Source: Rhea pennata
Taxonomy: Eukaryota > Chordata > Aves > Rheiformes > Rheidae
Direction: 5' to 3'
NCBI RefSeq assembly: GCF_028389875.1
Contig: NC_084702.1
Span: 37,695,053-37,759,052 of the forward strand
DNA length: 64,000 nucleotides
Part shown: in pieces, positions 37,130 to 47,185 of the stretch
Numbering within the stretch: the stretch's first letter is position 1
How the letters are laid out: each line of letters begins with the position of its first letter
Notes under the pieces: generated by a model
Told to the model about the DNA's origin: nothing
Databases searched by the model: none
The model's input: the letters and a program-made list of their open reading frames with translations, nothing else
Translations under genes and position numbers: made by a program

Positions 37130-37700
37130 CCCTTGAGGGCCGCCCGCCCTGCCTGCTCCCGCCACAGCCCGCGTCGCTCCCCCCTCCCCGCGCGGAAGCT
37201 AAGCAGGGCCGGGCCCGGCCGGCGCGCGGAGGGGGGACCCACACGGCGACGCCCGCCCGCCCTCCGCGGCCGCCCCTCCCCTCCCCTCCCCGCGCGCCGC
37301 CACATGGCGCGGGCGGAGCTGCCGGGCCGGGCCGGGCCGGGCCGCGGCGGGCGCAGGCGCAGCGCTCGCGTCGGCGCCATGGCCGGCGGGGGGCCGCGCC
37401 CGGCGGCGCTGCTCGGCGCCCTCGCCTGCCTCTGCCTCCTGGCCCGGGCCCCGGCCGCGGCCTCGGGCTTCAGGAAGAGGGGACCCAGCGTGACAGCCAA
37501 GGTGACTGCCGCGGCGCGGCGGCTGCGCGGCCGTTTCGCGGCGTCGCGGGCGTTTCGGGCCGTGGCCGCGGCGTCGGGCTTGGCGGCTGCGCGGCGTGGC
37601 CGCCTGCGGCCGCTGCGGGCGGCGCCCCCGGGTCTCGGTGCGCGCGGGCTCCGCGCCGTCTGCGGGGCGGCGCCGGCTTTCCTTTCCTTTCCTTTCCTTC
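37130..37700 (+). promoter_or_regulatory. PPIC: PPIC CpG-island promoter
   Basis: CpG-dense block over the predicted 5' UTR, first exon and start of intron 1 of PPIC, as expected for a widely expressed gene. It includes a CCGGG pentamer array at 37,321-37,343 in the 5' UTR and a GC-rich GCGCAGGCGC element near 37,351 resembling an NRF1 half-palindrome. A TTTCC pentamer run at about 37,679-37,699 marks its edge. The transcription start is not determined. Confidence 0.65.
37379..37501 (+). CDS. PPIC: PPIC coding exon 1
   Basis: 41 codons: signal peptide and the [12 protein letters not shown] segment. It ends in phase 0 at AAG followed by donor GTGACT. Confidence 0.93.
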
Positions 37701-40700
37701 TTCCCGTCATGGAATAACCGCTGCACGTTGCAAGTAACAGTAGAGGTTTGTGTAAAACACAACGACCGATTTTCTTTAAGAGTTTTTGGTGAAGAATCTG
37801 ACCGGGAGTTTTTGGAGATGCAGGCGTGCTCTGCTGAGGGGACCAGACTCCAGGATCTACATGCTCACTGACCTCGCAAAGAACTGTGAAAAATGGCTTA
37901 AAAGAAGAGGGTTTCTCTCTGCGAATGTGACACCTAGGGCTCCCGTATCTGCGTGCAGGATTTCCTGCCAGAAGCACGCACAGGCACATTGCACAGTATG
38001 TAATCGGGAAGCCCAGAGCTTTCCAAAAGCGCCGACCGCCTGGTGCAGGTACGTGGAGCGCTAGCAGGAGCAGCGTGTGCTGCGTTTGCGAGGGCAGGGT
38101 GAGCCCCAGGAGCGCCGCTTGGAAACGCGGAGTGGGCCGGTAGCTTTGCCCCGCGTGGTGCAGCGCTTGGCTTGGGTTTGCCCTGTGTGACTGACTCCGC
38201 TCTGTAAAGCGTTTGGTGACCTGACCCAGGAGTGCTGTCTGGTAGCCCCAGTTGCGTTGCCCGAGGCTGGTACATTGCAGGCAGTCCTACCTGGAAGTGC
38301 AAGCTGTGTTGAGAAATCCTAGGCACGCAGTAGCCCCTGCTTCGATAGGCCTGGCCGCAAAACTCAGCGAGGTATGTCTACAAAGTCGTGAAGCAATCAA
38401 TGAAACCGTGCTCTTAATACTTTGGGAGTCACACATGGAAGAAGTACGTTGTTTGGTGCCAAGGAAGTGGATGAAGTGTAGCAAAAGGAATTTTATTTTC
38501 TTTATGTTCGTTATAATGTTATCCAGAAGTTCAGCAGTCACAGCCACGTGGAAGATCAAGAAATGGTAGAAATGTTTAGCAGGAGAGCGTGAAAGAGGCA
38601 TTCATATTGGAGAGAGACTATGGTCATTTATTATCGTTATTGGAGTAACTTCTTAGAGTTGCAGACAAGTAATATTTGGTCGAGTGCCACAAGGAACAAC
38701 AAATACCACGTCGTAGGAATACATATTGCTGTTTCTTAGAAGTTTTAATAATCTTTACGTAACTTTCTCTGAACTTCAAAATGCCTTGTTTCCTGACAGC
38801 TGCTCCTATTTTCTGTAGTCACTGGAACATTTTTGCTTGTTCAAATATGCATTGATATGTTCTGAACTATATTAAAATGCTTTTAAACTAATTTGTCTTT
38901 TTTCAAGTACTCTTTTTAGCAGTGTCTACGTTGAAGATTTTAGACAATGAGCTATCTAATGTAGCCTGGTTATATCTCTGGACAGTTCTGAATTCATATT
39001 TAGGAGGACAACCTCATGCTTTAGCAATAAGATTTTACTCTCATTGTTTGATGATTGAATGAAATTTTGGCTTTCATATATAATTACATACGCTGTAATG
39101 CCTAGAACAATGAAGATCAAGAGTGGACAGCAAACTCTCTTTTTTGGGAAGTGTCTGTACTATAGTTCCTTGAAATTGTTCATGATGCTGGAATAGCAAC
39201 ATTGTTCTTCGTTATTTTCATATTTCGTCTTTTCCATATTGTTTCATACAGTGCCTTCTAAATATATGCATAGCTGGAAAAAAGCTTCTTGAACCTTACC
39301 TACAATCTTGTGACAGAACAGTCCCACAGAGCACTTAAAAGGGATAAGAATCAAAACATATAAGTGCCAGGTCTCATGCATATTCTGCATAATCTGAAGT
39401 CAGTAGCTCTGAGAAGATTTTTCTTAAGCAGCACCTTCAGCAGTTGAAGGATTCAGTTAACATAGACCAGCCAAAGGTTGTTTCTTACCATTTCAAGTTT
39501 TCAAAAGGCTTGCCTTTTTGTTGTGCTCATATTTGTATCACTTTTGTTTTCTTCACAAAAACATCCAGGTCTTCTTTGATGTGAAGATTGGAGACAGAGA
39601 TGTTGGCAGAATTGTAATTGGATTGTTTGGAAAAGTTGTCCCAAAGACAGTGGAGAACTTCATTGTGCTGGCAACTGGAGAAGTATGTGGTTTTTCTCTC
39701 ACTATGTACTCAAGTTTGGTCTGGGAAGTAAATGTTTGTTAAATGCTGTTTCAGGTGTGAACTGTCAGTCTTAATTCAGTGGAATTGGTGAGGGAGAGAG
39801 CCGTCCCAGAGGCTGTGCTGTCTTGTGTGCATCCCTAAAGCCTTGCAGTTTTATTTGCAAAATGTGAATATGAGCTACTGGACGTCACCTCAGTCTACCC
39901 CTAGCTTGCAGATCTAGCAGGCAGAAGTACTGCGATCAGTGCATCAAAGTGCTGAATAATACCTGCTCTGTGCCAGCACAGCCCACCTGTATTTCAGTTT
40001 AATTTGTTTCTGATCAGTGTTTATCTCAGGTTGTGGTATATTCTGAGAGACAATGACCATTCACAGCATGTGCTTATTCCCATAAAACTGTGTAGGACTG
40101 GGTGTTATATTCACTTAAAAACTATTTCCTTTTCTTAGAGAGGATATGGATACAAAGGAAGTAAATTTCATCGTGTGATCAAAGACTTCATGATTCAAGG
40201 AGGGGACTTTACTGTTGGAGATGGATCAGGAGGTAACATGCTCAGTATCTTCCAGCTTCCCTTTCTGTTGCACCTTTGAATGTTTACTGAAAAGATGGGT
40301 GAAACAGTATTGCCGCTCTTTCTTTCAACTAAAATAAATGAAGAAAACATTTCTTTGAGAAGCATCCAAAATAGTTCTAAGCCTCTTGGCGTATTAGCTG
40401 CAAATACTTGGATTACCAGATTATCTGTATACTTAGGGATTCCCCTGTCCTCAATTTTTGCAGATAGATCTTTTCTGTCTATTTCTGCTCTGGCTGTGTG
40501 CTTCTACTCCTTCCCCCTGGTACTCATTGCATCTGTACGTGAACCAACTCGAATTATCCAGCAGAAAACTAATCTGGATGGAAACAGTGACAAGCGTAGA
40601 GGGAAGGCAAGGAGGGAGGGCACACACTGTCCTCTCCGTTCAGCTCACCCAGCTTGGTCGAGCTCTCTGAAGTGTGCTAAGGGAAGGAATTTCAAAGCAG

Positions 40701-43404
40701 CTGTAGAGAAATTAGAAAGCGAGGGTTGTGCCCTCCCTTTTTTTCTCTTAATAAATTTAAAATCATAAACTTACCTTTGGTCTGACTCGCTATACCTAGC
40801 TTCTGGCCATTTATATCACTTCTTTCTCTTGAGCTTCCAGAAAACCAGTTCAGCCAGAAGGCACTTTGGAGGGCATGCCCAGCGCAGCATCTCTTGCCTT
40901 GCATGCGTTCTGGCGTCTGATTTCCTCTCTGCCTTTACAACCACGTTCTTTGGGTGCTACGATTTGAACTTTCCGCATACAATGTTAGCGACTTCCCCAT
41001 TGGGACAGAAGGGAAACACGCGCAGCACATGCGTTTCCTTGCAGTTTAAACAATGGGGAAGGCTAAAACACTGAAGCCGCAGTTTAGCGTTAAAGGTAGG
41101 CAGTGTGCGTTTGCCTGCTGATACCTTGGGGTAGTATCTGGCGGGGTGCTGGGAACAGTGCCTTACTGTGTTAGGCACTGTACAAATAAAGAACGAGACA
41201 GCCTTCTCCTTTCAAAATTATGGTAGTTTAAACATGACTCTCATGTTTTTTCTTCTAAATTATTTTAGGAACGTTGAAATCCTTATGTAATATTTATACA
41301 ATTCCACACTGACTCTTTTAAGCTAACTTTCATTTGGTCTCTGTATTTCTAAACATGTCTAAAGCAATTTCATGTACTAGAGAAAAAAAATCTATAAAAC
41401 TACGTATTAAAATTGTCACAAAGCATGGTTACCTTATTTGAATGGCCTTAATTACCTAATTTAAATTTGCTGAACAGGGCAAAGTATAGTATTATTCAGT
41501 GGTGTATGTAAGCAGGACCTTTGCAGATACTCGGCTTACTTCTTAAACTCAGAGGCTAAAGGATAATCAGCTTTAAATATTTCCTCATTATAGCTGGTGT
41601 TTTAGCTTTTTTTGTTCTTTCCTCTACGTACAAAGTACTTTTAGTTATGGATCACTGAGGATCTAGCAATGACGGTTATGGTGCTGCATTTACTCAGCCT
41701 CTGAATCTTCTCAATTCCTGAATTTATGCTTAATTTTTTCCATTTTGAACAAAAAGATTTCTTTTATTATTTATTTAAGTTTGCTTTATTATTTTGTGTC
41801 CTAGGAAGGAGTATCTATGGAGAAAGATTTCCAGATGAGAACTTTAAACTCAAACACTATGGAATTGGATGGGTTAGCATGGCTAATTCTGGCCCAGATA
41901 CTAACGGATCCCAGTTCTTCATCAGTGTGACAAAGCCTTCCTGGTTGGATGGAAAACATGTAGTATTTGGTAAAGTCCTTGATGGAATGGTGAGTTAAAA
42001 TATAGTGGTAAGATTACTCCAGGAAAATCAGGACAAATCTCAGAGTATTACATCTCTGTGGATGTAATTTATCATACCGTAGTCATTCAAAACGGTTTAT
42101 TGTTTGTTATCTAACATGGACAAGATAGAAAATGTATGTGAAGTGCTTAAACTACAACAGAAATGGCAAGTGGTGATTACAGAAATGGAAACTTTAATCA
42201 TCCCTTTTGCTTTCAGATTTCTTGTTTTTAGACTACTAAGCATCAAAATCAACACTGACACCTTTACATACTAAATATTGGATAAATTCAGGTCTGTCTT
42301 TCACTATGAAATAATTTATTTCCACAAGCTAAAATCTAGCTTTGTAACATGTGCTAGTTGTGGGTAACACTTTCACAGTTTGGTCTTCTAGAAGATGTGA
42401 AGTATACAAATGCATATATTTAGATCTGTTTAAAAAGAAAAAAAAAAGACTTATAACCAGCATCCTCAGAATGTACAGCTGCAAACTGAATAAATATTTG
42501 ATTGCAGTAGAGGAACAGAATTTCAGTTTAAGAAATCGTACTTCCAGCTGACTGTACTTGTACTAATCTGGTTTTCCCTTTAACTTACTCCCTTAATCGA
42601 TGTTGAAATGAATGGGGAAAATATGACTTGTTGCATTGATCAAATCTATGAGGAGTTTGAAAGCCTCATCAAATCAAAACTCTTCCCTTGCCCCACACCC
42701 TTCATATTGAATTCAGTTCTCATCGGCTACAGTAGTAATTAAAAAATGTTGAGGAGAGTTTTAGGCCAGAGGTATATTAATTAGCAATTACCTAAAGCCA
42801 GATACTGGAGAGCATGGTGCCTACTTGTACCATCTGGGCATAGGTTATGTGAGAGTAACGGGAGTCATCAGACACAATTATTCTGTATGATCAGAAAAAA
42901 AACTTACTGCTTATCCTTTATGATGTGTAGATTCAATTGCTGCTCAAAGATCACAGGTAGACTTCGTGTTTGCTGGGTTGATCATTTGAAAGGATATTTT
43001 CAATTGTTCCTTTCTAACATTTTTACTGGCTGGAAGCGTTTTCAGAAGGGCCTGCAGCCTTCCATGTTAGTGCTGTCAACTGCGTGCCAGTTGCGGAGTG
43101 GCACAATTTATAGCATGGAAAGACGACGTCTGTGGGAACTCAACATGGTAAAGGTCTTTGTTCAGAAGTTGCTTAAAAATAAACAAATAAACGCTAAGAG
43201 CATTTAGTTATTTACCTGGTATTGGATTTGAGCCGCTGGAGTTTCCTTGGCTAACCTGAACTCTCTTTTAAACAGTCTGTGGTGCACTCGATAGAGCTTC
43301 AGCAAACAGATGAACATGATCGCCCCCTTCAAGACTGCGTGATTGTGAACAGTGGCAAAATAGCTGTAAAGGAACCATTTGTAGTGGAAGTAGGTGACTG
43401 GTGA
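37379..43404 (+). CDS. PPIC: PPIC, cyclophilin C (five coding exons, complete)
   Basis: PPIC is a cyclosporin-binding peptidyl-prolyl cis-trans isomerase of the ER and secretory pathway. Exons are 37,379-37,501, 39,569-39,682, 40,139-40,232, 41,805-41,989 and 43,276-43,404; all junctions are GT/AG and phases agree, giving 214 residues (human protein about 212). Residues 1-29 form a signal peptide with a leucine-rich core; [12 protein letters not shown] follows. The cyclophilin fold spans about residues 38-210. Expected active-site residues are all present: Arg91, Phe96, Met97, Gln99, Ala137, Phe149, Trp157 and His162, within [15 protein letters not shown] and [10 protein letters not shown]. 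The ATG at 37,379 has G at -3 and +4 and places the signal peptide at the N-terminus. An in-frame ATG at 37,304 would add 25 basic residues and is less likely. The gene is convergent with SNX24. Confidence 0.96.
37502..39568 (+). other. PPIC: PPIC intron 1
   Basis: About 2.07 kb. The first few hundred bases are still CpG-rich, a mixed region follows to about 38,350, and the rest is AT-rich. No further exon or clear transposon was seen. Confidence 0.85.
39569..39682 (+). CDS. PPIC: PPIC coding exon 2
   Basis: 38 codons, [16 protein letters not shown] through FIVLATGE, the first strands and helix of the cyclophilin fold. Acceptor CATCCAG, donor GTATGT, phase 0 on both sides. Confidence 0.96.
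40139..40232 (+). CDS. PPIC: PPIC coding exon 3
   Basis: 31 codons plus one base; contains [15 protein letters not shown] with the catalytic Arg and the Phe/Met/Gln pocket residues. Acceptor TTTCTTAG, donor GTAACA. Confidence 0.96.
40233..41804 (+). other. PPIC: PPIC intron 3
   Basis: About 1.57 kb. A 162-codon open frame at 40,280-40,768 lacks recognisable domains and is probably chance. A possible ancient repeat tail lies near 41,130-41,215. Confidence 0.85.
41128..41215 (+). mobile_element. Possible ancient repeat tail in PPIC intron 4... intron before exon 4
   Basis: The segment around AGGCACTGTACAAATAAAG and CGAGACAG resembles a tail seen in several ancient amniote LINE/SINE families. 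Recognition is weak and the extent is a guess; it lies in the PPIC intron between coding exons 3 and 4. Confidence 0.3.
41805..41989 (+). CDS. PPIC: PPIC coding exon 4
   Basis: Begins in phase 1 and encodes [29 protein letters not shown] and [16 protein letters not shown], that is the remaining cyclosporin-binding residues including Trp157 and His162. Acceptor TGTCCTAG, donor GTGAGT. Confidence 0.97.
41990..43275 (+). other. PPIC: PPIC intron 4
   Basis: About 1.29 kb of AT-rich intron, including a 106-codon open frame at 42,887-43,207 without recognisable features. Confidence 0.85.
43276..43404 (+). CDS. PPIC: PPIC coding exon 5 and stop
   Basis: 42 codons plus [21 protein letters not shown] through VVEVGDW. 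The acceptor is preceded by a TTTTAAACAG tract. It closes the C-terminal strand of the fold. Confidence 0.95.
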   Translation, partial: SVVHSIELQQTDEHDRPLQDCVIVNSGKIAVKEPFVVEVGDW

Positions 43405-43793
43405 GGCTAAAAACCAGAATAGGAAATAAAATGTAGTCATTCTTCTTTCAGGCCTAAGTTTTGGACTGATCTCAATTATCCATTGACTTTTTTCCTCAAA
43501 ACATACGAGACTATATTTAGACAATACTTAACATCTGCCAAATACATAAAACTTGAAGTTCATATCCCACTAAATCCTAGAACTTGCAGAAAAATTCTTA
43601 CCTGAAAAATTTCAAAATATTTCTATTTTTTCAAAGGTTTTGAATTGAAGTCATTTTGTTTTCTTTAGAAATTTTACAATATCTGTTACTGCTATTTTAT
43701 CTGATAACATTTTCTGTGAGAATATCTGCATTTTTTAAGATTCCTGTAAAAAGTAAAATATTGAAATGTTTTGAAAAAACACTCTTGATTTCA

Positions 43794-43955
43794 AATAAAT
43801 ACTTAATAAAGAGCTGCTTTTTTGCAAAAGGGCTTTTTTTCAGTTGATTCAATAAATGATGTAAGGGTGCTGCTTTCGAAGAAATAAAAGAGCAGGGGTG
43901 GCAAATCTCTCTGATCTTAATGTGTCAGATAAAGCCCCTACTGTCTTTCAATAAA
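43794..43955 (+). terminator. PPIC: PPIC polyadenylation signal cluster
   Basis: AATAAA hexamers occur at 43,794, 43,805, 43,851, 43,883 and 43,950 on the plus strand, 390-550 bases after the PPIC stop. They suggest cleavage between about 43.81 and 43.98 kb. An earlier AATAAA at 43,425 is only about 20 bases after the stop and would leave almost no 3' UTR. Which signal is used is unknown. Confidence 0.5.
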
Positions 43956-44359
43956 AGACTGTATTCAGATACAATACTGTAATCAAGATAGAGCAGCTTA
44001 ATTTATTGGTAAATAAAATGGTTGGTTAGAAAATGATTTAAAAACCCCTTGTTTTACAGCACAAAGCATTTTATAACACATAACTAATACCATCTAAGAT
44101 GCAGCTCCAAAACACTAACTAAAAGCTTCGTTGTGTGCTCGAGATGTGTCTTTAAGTTCATTGTTTTTGTTAGGCTACTTAAATACCCTTTACCTTACTT
44201 CTAAATTGGTAGCGTTTAAACAAGTTCAGTATAAGATACCACTTAGACAACTGTACTACATTTTTTTTAAAAAACATGTTAATATTTTTCAGGAAAGAGA
44301 TGCAGATTTTTTCCCATGAGTTTGCAGTGTTTTAAAAATTCAAGATAGAAGAGCTAATT

Positions 44360-44480
44360 CCTAGATCTGGTAATGGATTCACCCACCTGCAAAGTGGGTA
44401 GCACGACACTTACTTACCTTTTAAGAGGACACTGTCCTGAAGCTCACGCGAGATGACCTGTGGGGGAAGTGAGTACTGCA
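44360..44480 (+). mobile_element. Possible MIR-like SINE fragment
   Basis: The segment with CACCTGCAAAGTGGGTAG, then ACACTTACTTACC and TGAAGCTCA resembles the part of MIR-type SINEs that reads 'cccatctgtaaaatgggata ... acttacctacct ... tgtgagg'. It lies between the convergent 3' ends of PPIC and SNX24. Deeply diverged; a profile search is needed. Confidence 0.4.
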
Positions 44481-45319
44481 GAGAGGGGCCCTAGTCACCC
44501 AGCCCACAGCTTGTAAGTACCTGCTGCCCCCCCACCCCCAAGGGAACAGGAAGACACTGGGGGGCAGGGATTTACCTGGGGTGATTTGCCGTTGCAGCAC
44601 TGCTTCTGCTGGTTCACCATGCACAGCCCCAGGGCAAAGGGAAGTACTGACACTTTTTGCAAAGAACTGTGGAAGGATTACTCTCCTCTTCAAAACGCAG
44701 CAAGAGGAATGGAGAAAGCCTCCAAATTTGCTTAGTACTAGGCAATCAGGCTTCAATTTTATCCATGTTCAGGTCGTGCTGTTTTTTTTCCCCTAACGTT
44801 CATTTTAAAAGTCACTAAAAAGCTGCACTCTGGAAGCAAGAGCAAGAATGGCATGTTCTCTCTCATCCCTGCAGCTTTGCACTAGTAGCTAAAGCTCGTT
44901 CCTGAAGGTTGATCGCTCAGAGGGTAGAGGGCTGAATAAGGCTGAGATCACTGGTGTCCTTTCTAAATAGGTCCCAACCACCCCCAAGCACCTTTAAAAC
45001 AGATTACACAGGAGGAGGCAACTCTTGCTTCTCCAGCATCAGGTTTGTGTTAGCACCCAGCTTTGCCATTACTTCTTTTGCACAACTTCCCCTTCTTCTG
45101 TTTAATGCAGTGAATTGTTGGCTATCCACCTACACTGAAAAATGTTTTCCTTTTTTTTCCAAGATACAAAATTGTATAAATCTTCAGATAGCATAGTGCT
45201 GAGAGTCCTAAAGGAGCAGACACCCAAGTATTTTCTCATGCTTCATATGGAGATGTGAGTACCACCTCTGATAGCACAATGTCTGAGAAATGTCTTATTT
45301 GAACAGATACGCACACAAA
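44481..45319. other. Intergenic gap between convergent PPIC and SNX24
   Basis: Short intergenic DNA with no supported gene. Open frames near 44,421-44,796 on both strands have no recognisable family. A C tract lies near 44,528-44,540. Confidence 0.45.
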
Positions 45320-46245
45320 GTACATTCATTTTCTAGTAATTTATTTTGTAATGTTCAGTAACACACAAATTTCCAGTTAAATCTGAACATATATATGCAT
45401 TTTAGTTTATTATTTTACTACTTAATCTTGCTTCAGCTTACCACAAAATCATATGCACTGATTCATAAAATGTTAAGATATGGAACACAGTCTGCAAGTT
45501 GACTTGAAGAGTAAACATGCACACACATAAGATGTCATAACTGAATGAGATTCATAAATGCCATGTAAAAATCTGGTAGATAAAATCCTTTAGATGAAGT
45601 CTAGACAACTTCCTGGAAGAGAGCTACGTATTTCAAAACATACAAGCCTGTTTTCCAATAGAAACTCTCCATATACATGCATTGGCTCTTTTCCAACCTA
45701 ATATTAAGGAGCAGTTTTTAAAATAACTTAAGAAAAACGAACAAAATACTTTTAAGTTACTTTCCATTTTTTTTCTTGCTTTTAAAATCACTTCTTTGCA
45801 ATCTCTCACATACTCTGTTCAGTGCCAGCACTTTCTGTCCACTGCCAGCAATGGGTAATGTGCTGGGTAAAATCCTAGTGCACAAAGGTTTAGTGTAATT
45901 TATGACAGAAATCCAGAAATAATTAGTAAAACTTTCAATTCTTTTCAAAGTTTAGTGTAATTCAGTGTATGACTTACTTCAGCTTTTAGTGTTAAATAGA
46001 GCACGTCTAGAGATAAGGTTTAAATAACTTCAGTACTGTTGCTTCCATATCTTTTTTTTTTTTAAAAAAAAAAAAAGCAGCAGTTATGACACTGATTTTT
46101 ACCATAAAAAGATATAACGCTTGAATTTCAACTGAGGCTGTCCCTCTTGTGAGCATAATTATCACATTTCAGAATTTTATTCCCATTAATTCCATTGAAC
46201 ATGACTTGGAGACTTGCTTCAGCTTCTTCTAGCCATATGCCACTT
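45320..46245 (-). other. SNX24: Probable SNX24 3' UTR
   Basis: AT-rich sequence directly after the SNX24 stop codon on the minus strand, ending near the most distal candidate poly(A) signal. It contains a T/A homopolymer junction at about 46,052-46,075. The limits are inferred. Confidence 0.45.
45340..45345 (-). terminator. SNX24: SNX24 candidate poly(A) signal
   Basis: AATAAA on the minus strand, about 900 bases after the SNX24 stop. Other minus-strand AATAAA hexamers are at 45,407-45,412 and 46,176-46,181. The sequence between 45,320 and 46,245 is therefore the likely 3' UTR, with possible alternative ends. Confidence 0.4.
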
Positions 46246-46316
46246 CTACCTGGGCAGTAGATGAGGATAAAATATTCCGTGCAGAATGCCTTCTATAACT
46301 ACATTTGGAAAGTCAT
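46246..46316 (-). CDS. SNX24: SNX24 last coding exon
   Basis: DFPNVVIEGILHGIFYPHLL plus Pro-Arg and stop TAG at 46,246-46,248. The acceptor on the minus strand is a T-rich tract ending TTTTCAG. The first two bases complete an Asp codon from the previous exon. Confidence 0.93.
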
Positions 46317-47139
46317 CTGAAAAAAACCCAAACAAACAAACAAAACTTGCTTTCTTACCTATGTCAATACAATCTAAATGTTTTTGTGGAACTTAACAAG
46401 GCAAGGCCCAGCATAATTTAGGTTATTGCATCACTCAACTGTTTACCCATGTTGGGGATGTGCTATTAGTAATGCTGTTTCAGCACTAAAGCCACTTTAG
46501 TATAGCACTGGGCATTGCATGAATGCGCTGCCAGATTTGTAGTTTATTGATTTAAAGGGATGCTCTAATACTTAATGCTGCTAGGCTCCAGCTCTTTATC
46601 TGAATCTTTTCTCACAAGGAAGATGGATTACAGTGGCAATTCAATTTCTAACAAAATCTCAATATACTTGAAGGAATTCCAAGATTGCTACTGGGAATAC
46701 TTCAGAGCTGTTTTTCCATTGTGGTTTACAGCAGTGTTTAGACTGAGCAGACTTGAGGATGCCTGTGCCATCAGAGATGATCATTTGAGACAGGAAAATT
46801 TTAGACCGTGTAATCAACATAAAATGTCACATATGTTACATAAAGTCATCCTATAATATATCAGAAAGAGAAAAAACTCTATTCTCACCACAGATAGAGC
46901 GGAAACTGACACTTTTCATGTTAAATTTACCATGAAAGAATTACCCAAGGAAAGACAGCAATAGATCCACACAGAGGAAAGGCAGGATGTACATTACTGA
47001 AGGGAAAACATTTTTCAAATGCACCAGCTCCTGCCTTCTTAATGAAGGGGTTACTTTAATCACCAGGCATTAACATTAAAAATGGCTGATCTGATCTTAT
47101 GATCTTAAAATAGCCAAAGAAATGGGTTTGCCTAGAAGA

Positions 47140-47185
<46 letters not shown>

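Noticed and set aside
40280-40768. 162-codon frame in PPIC intron 3
   Set aside because: No domain, no splice phase match to the flanking PPIC exons; the known protein needs no exon here.
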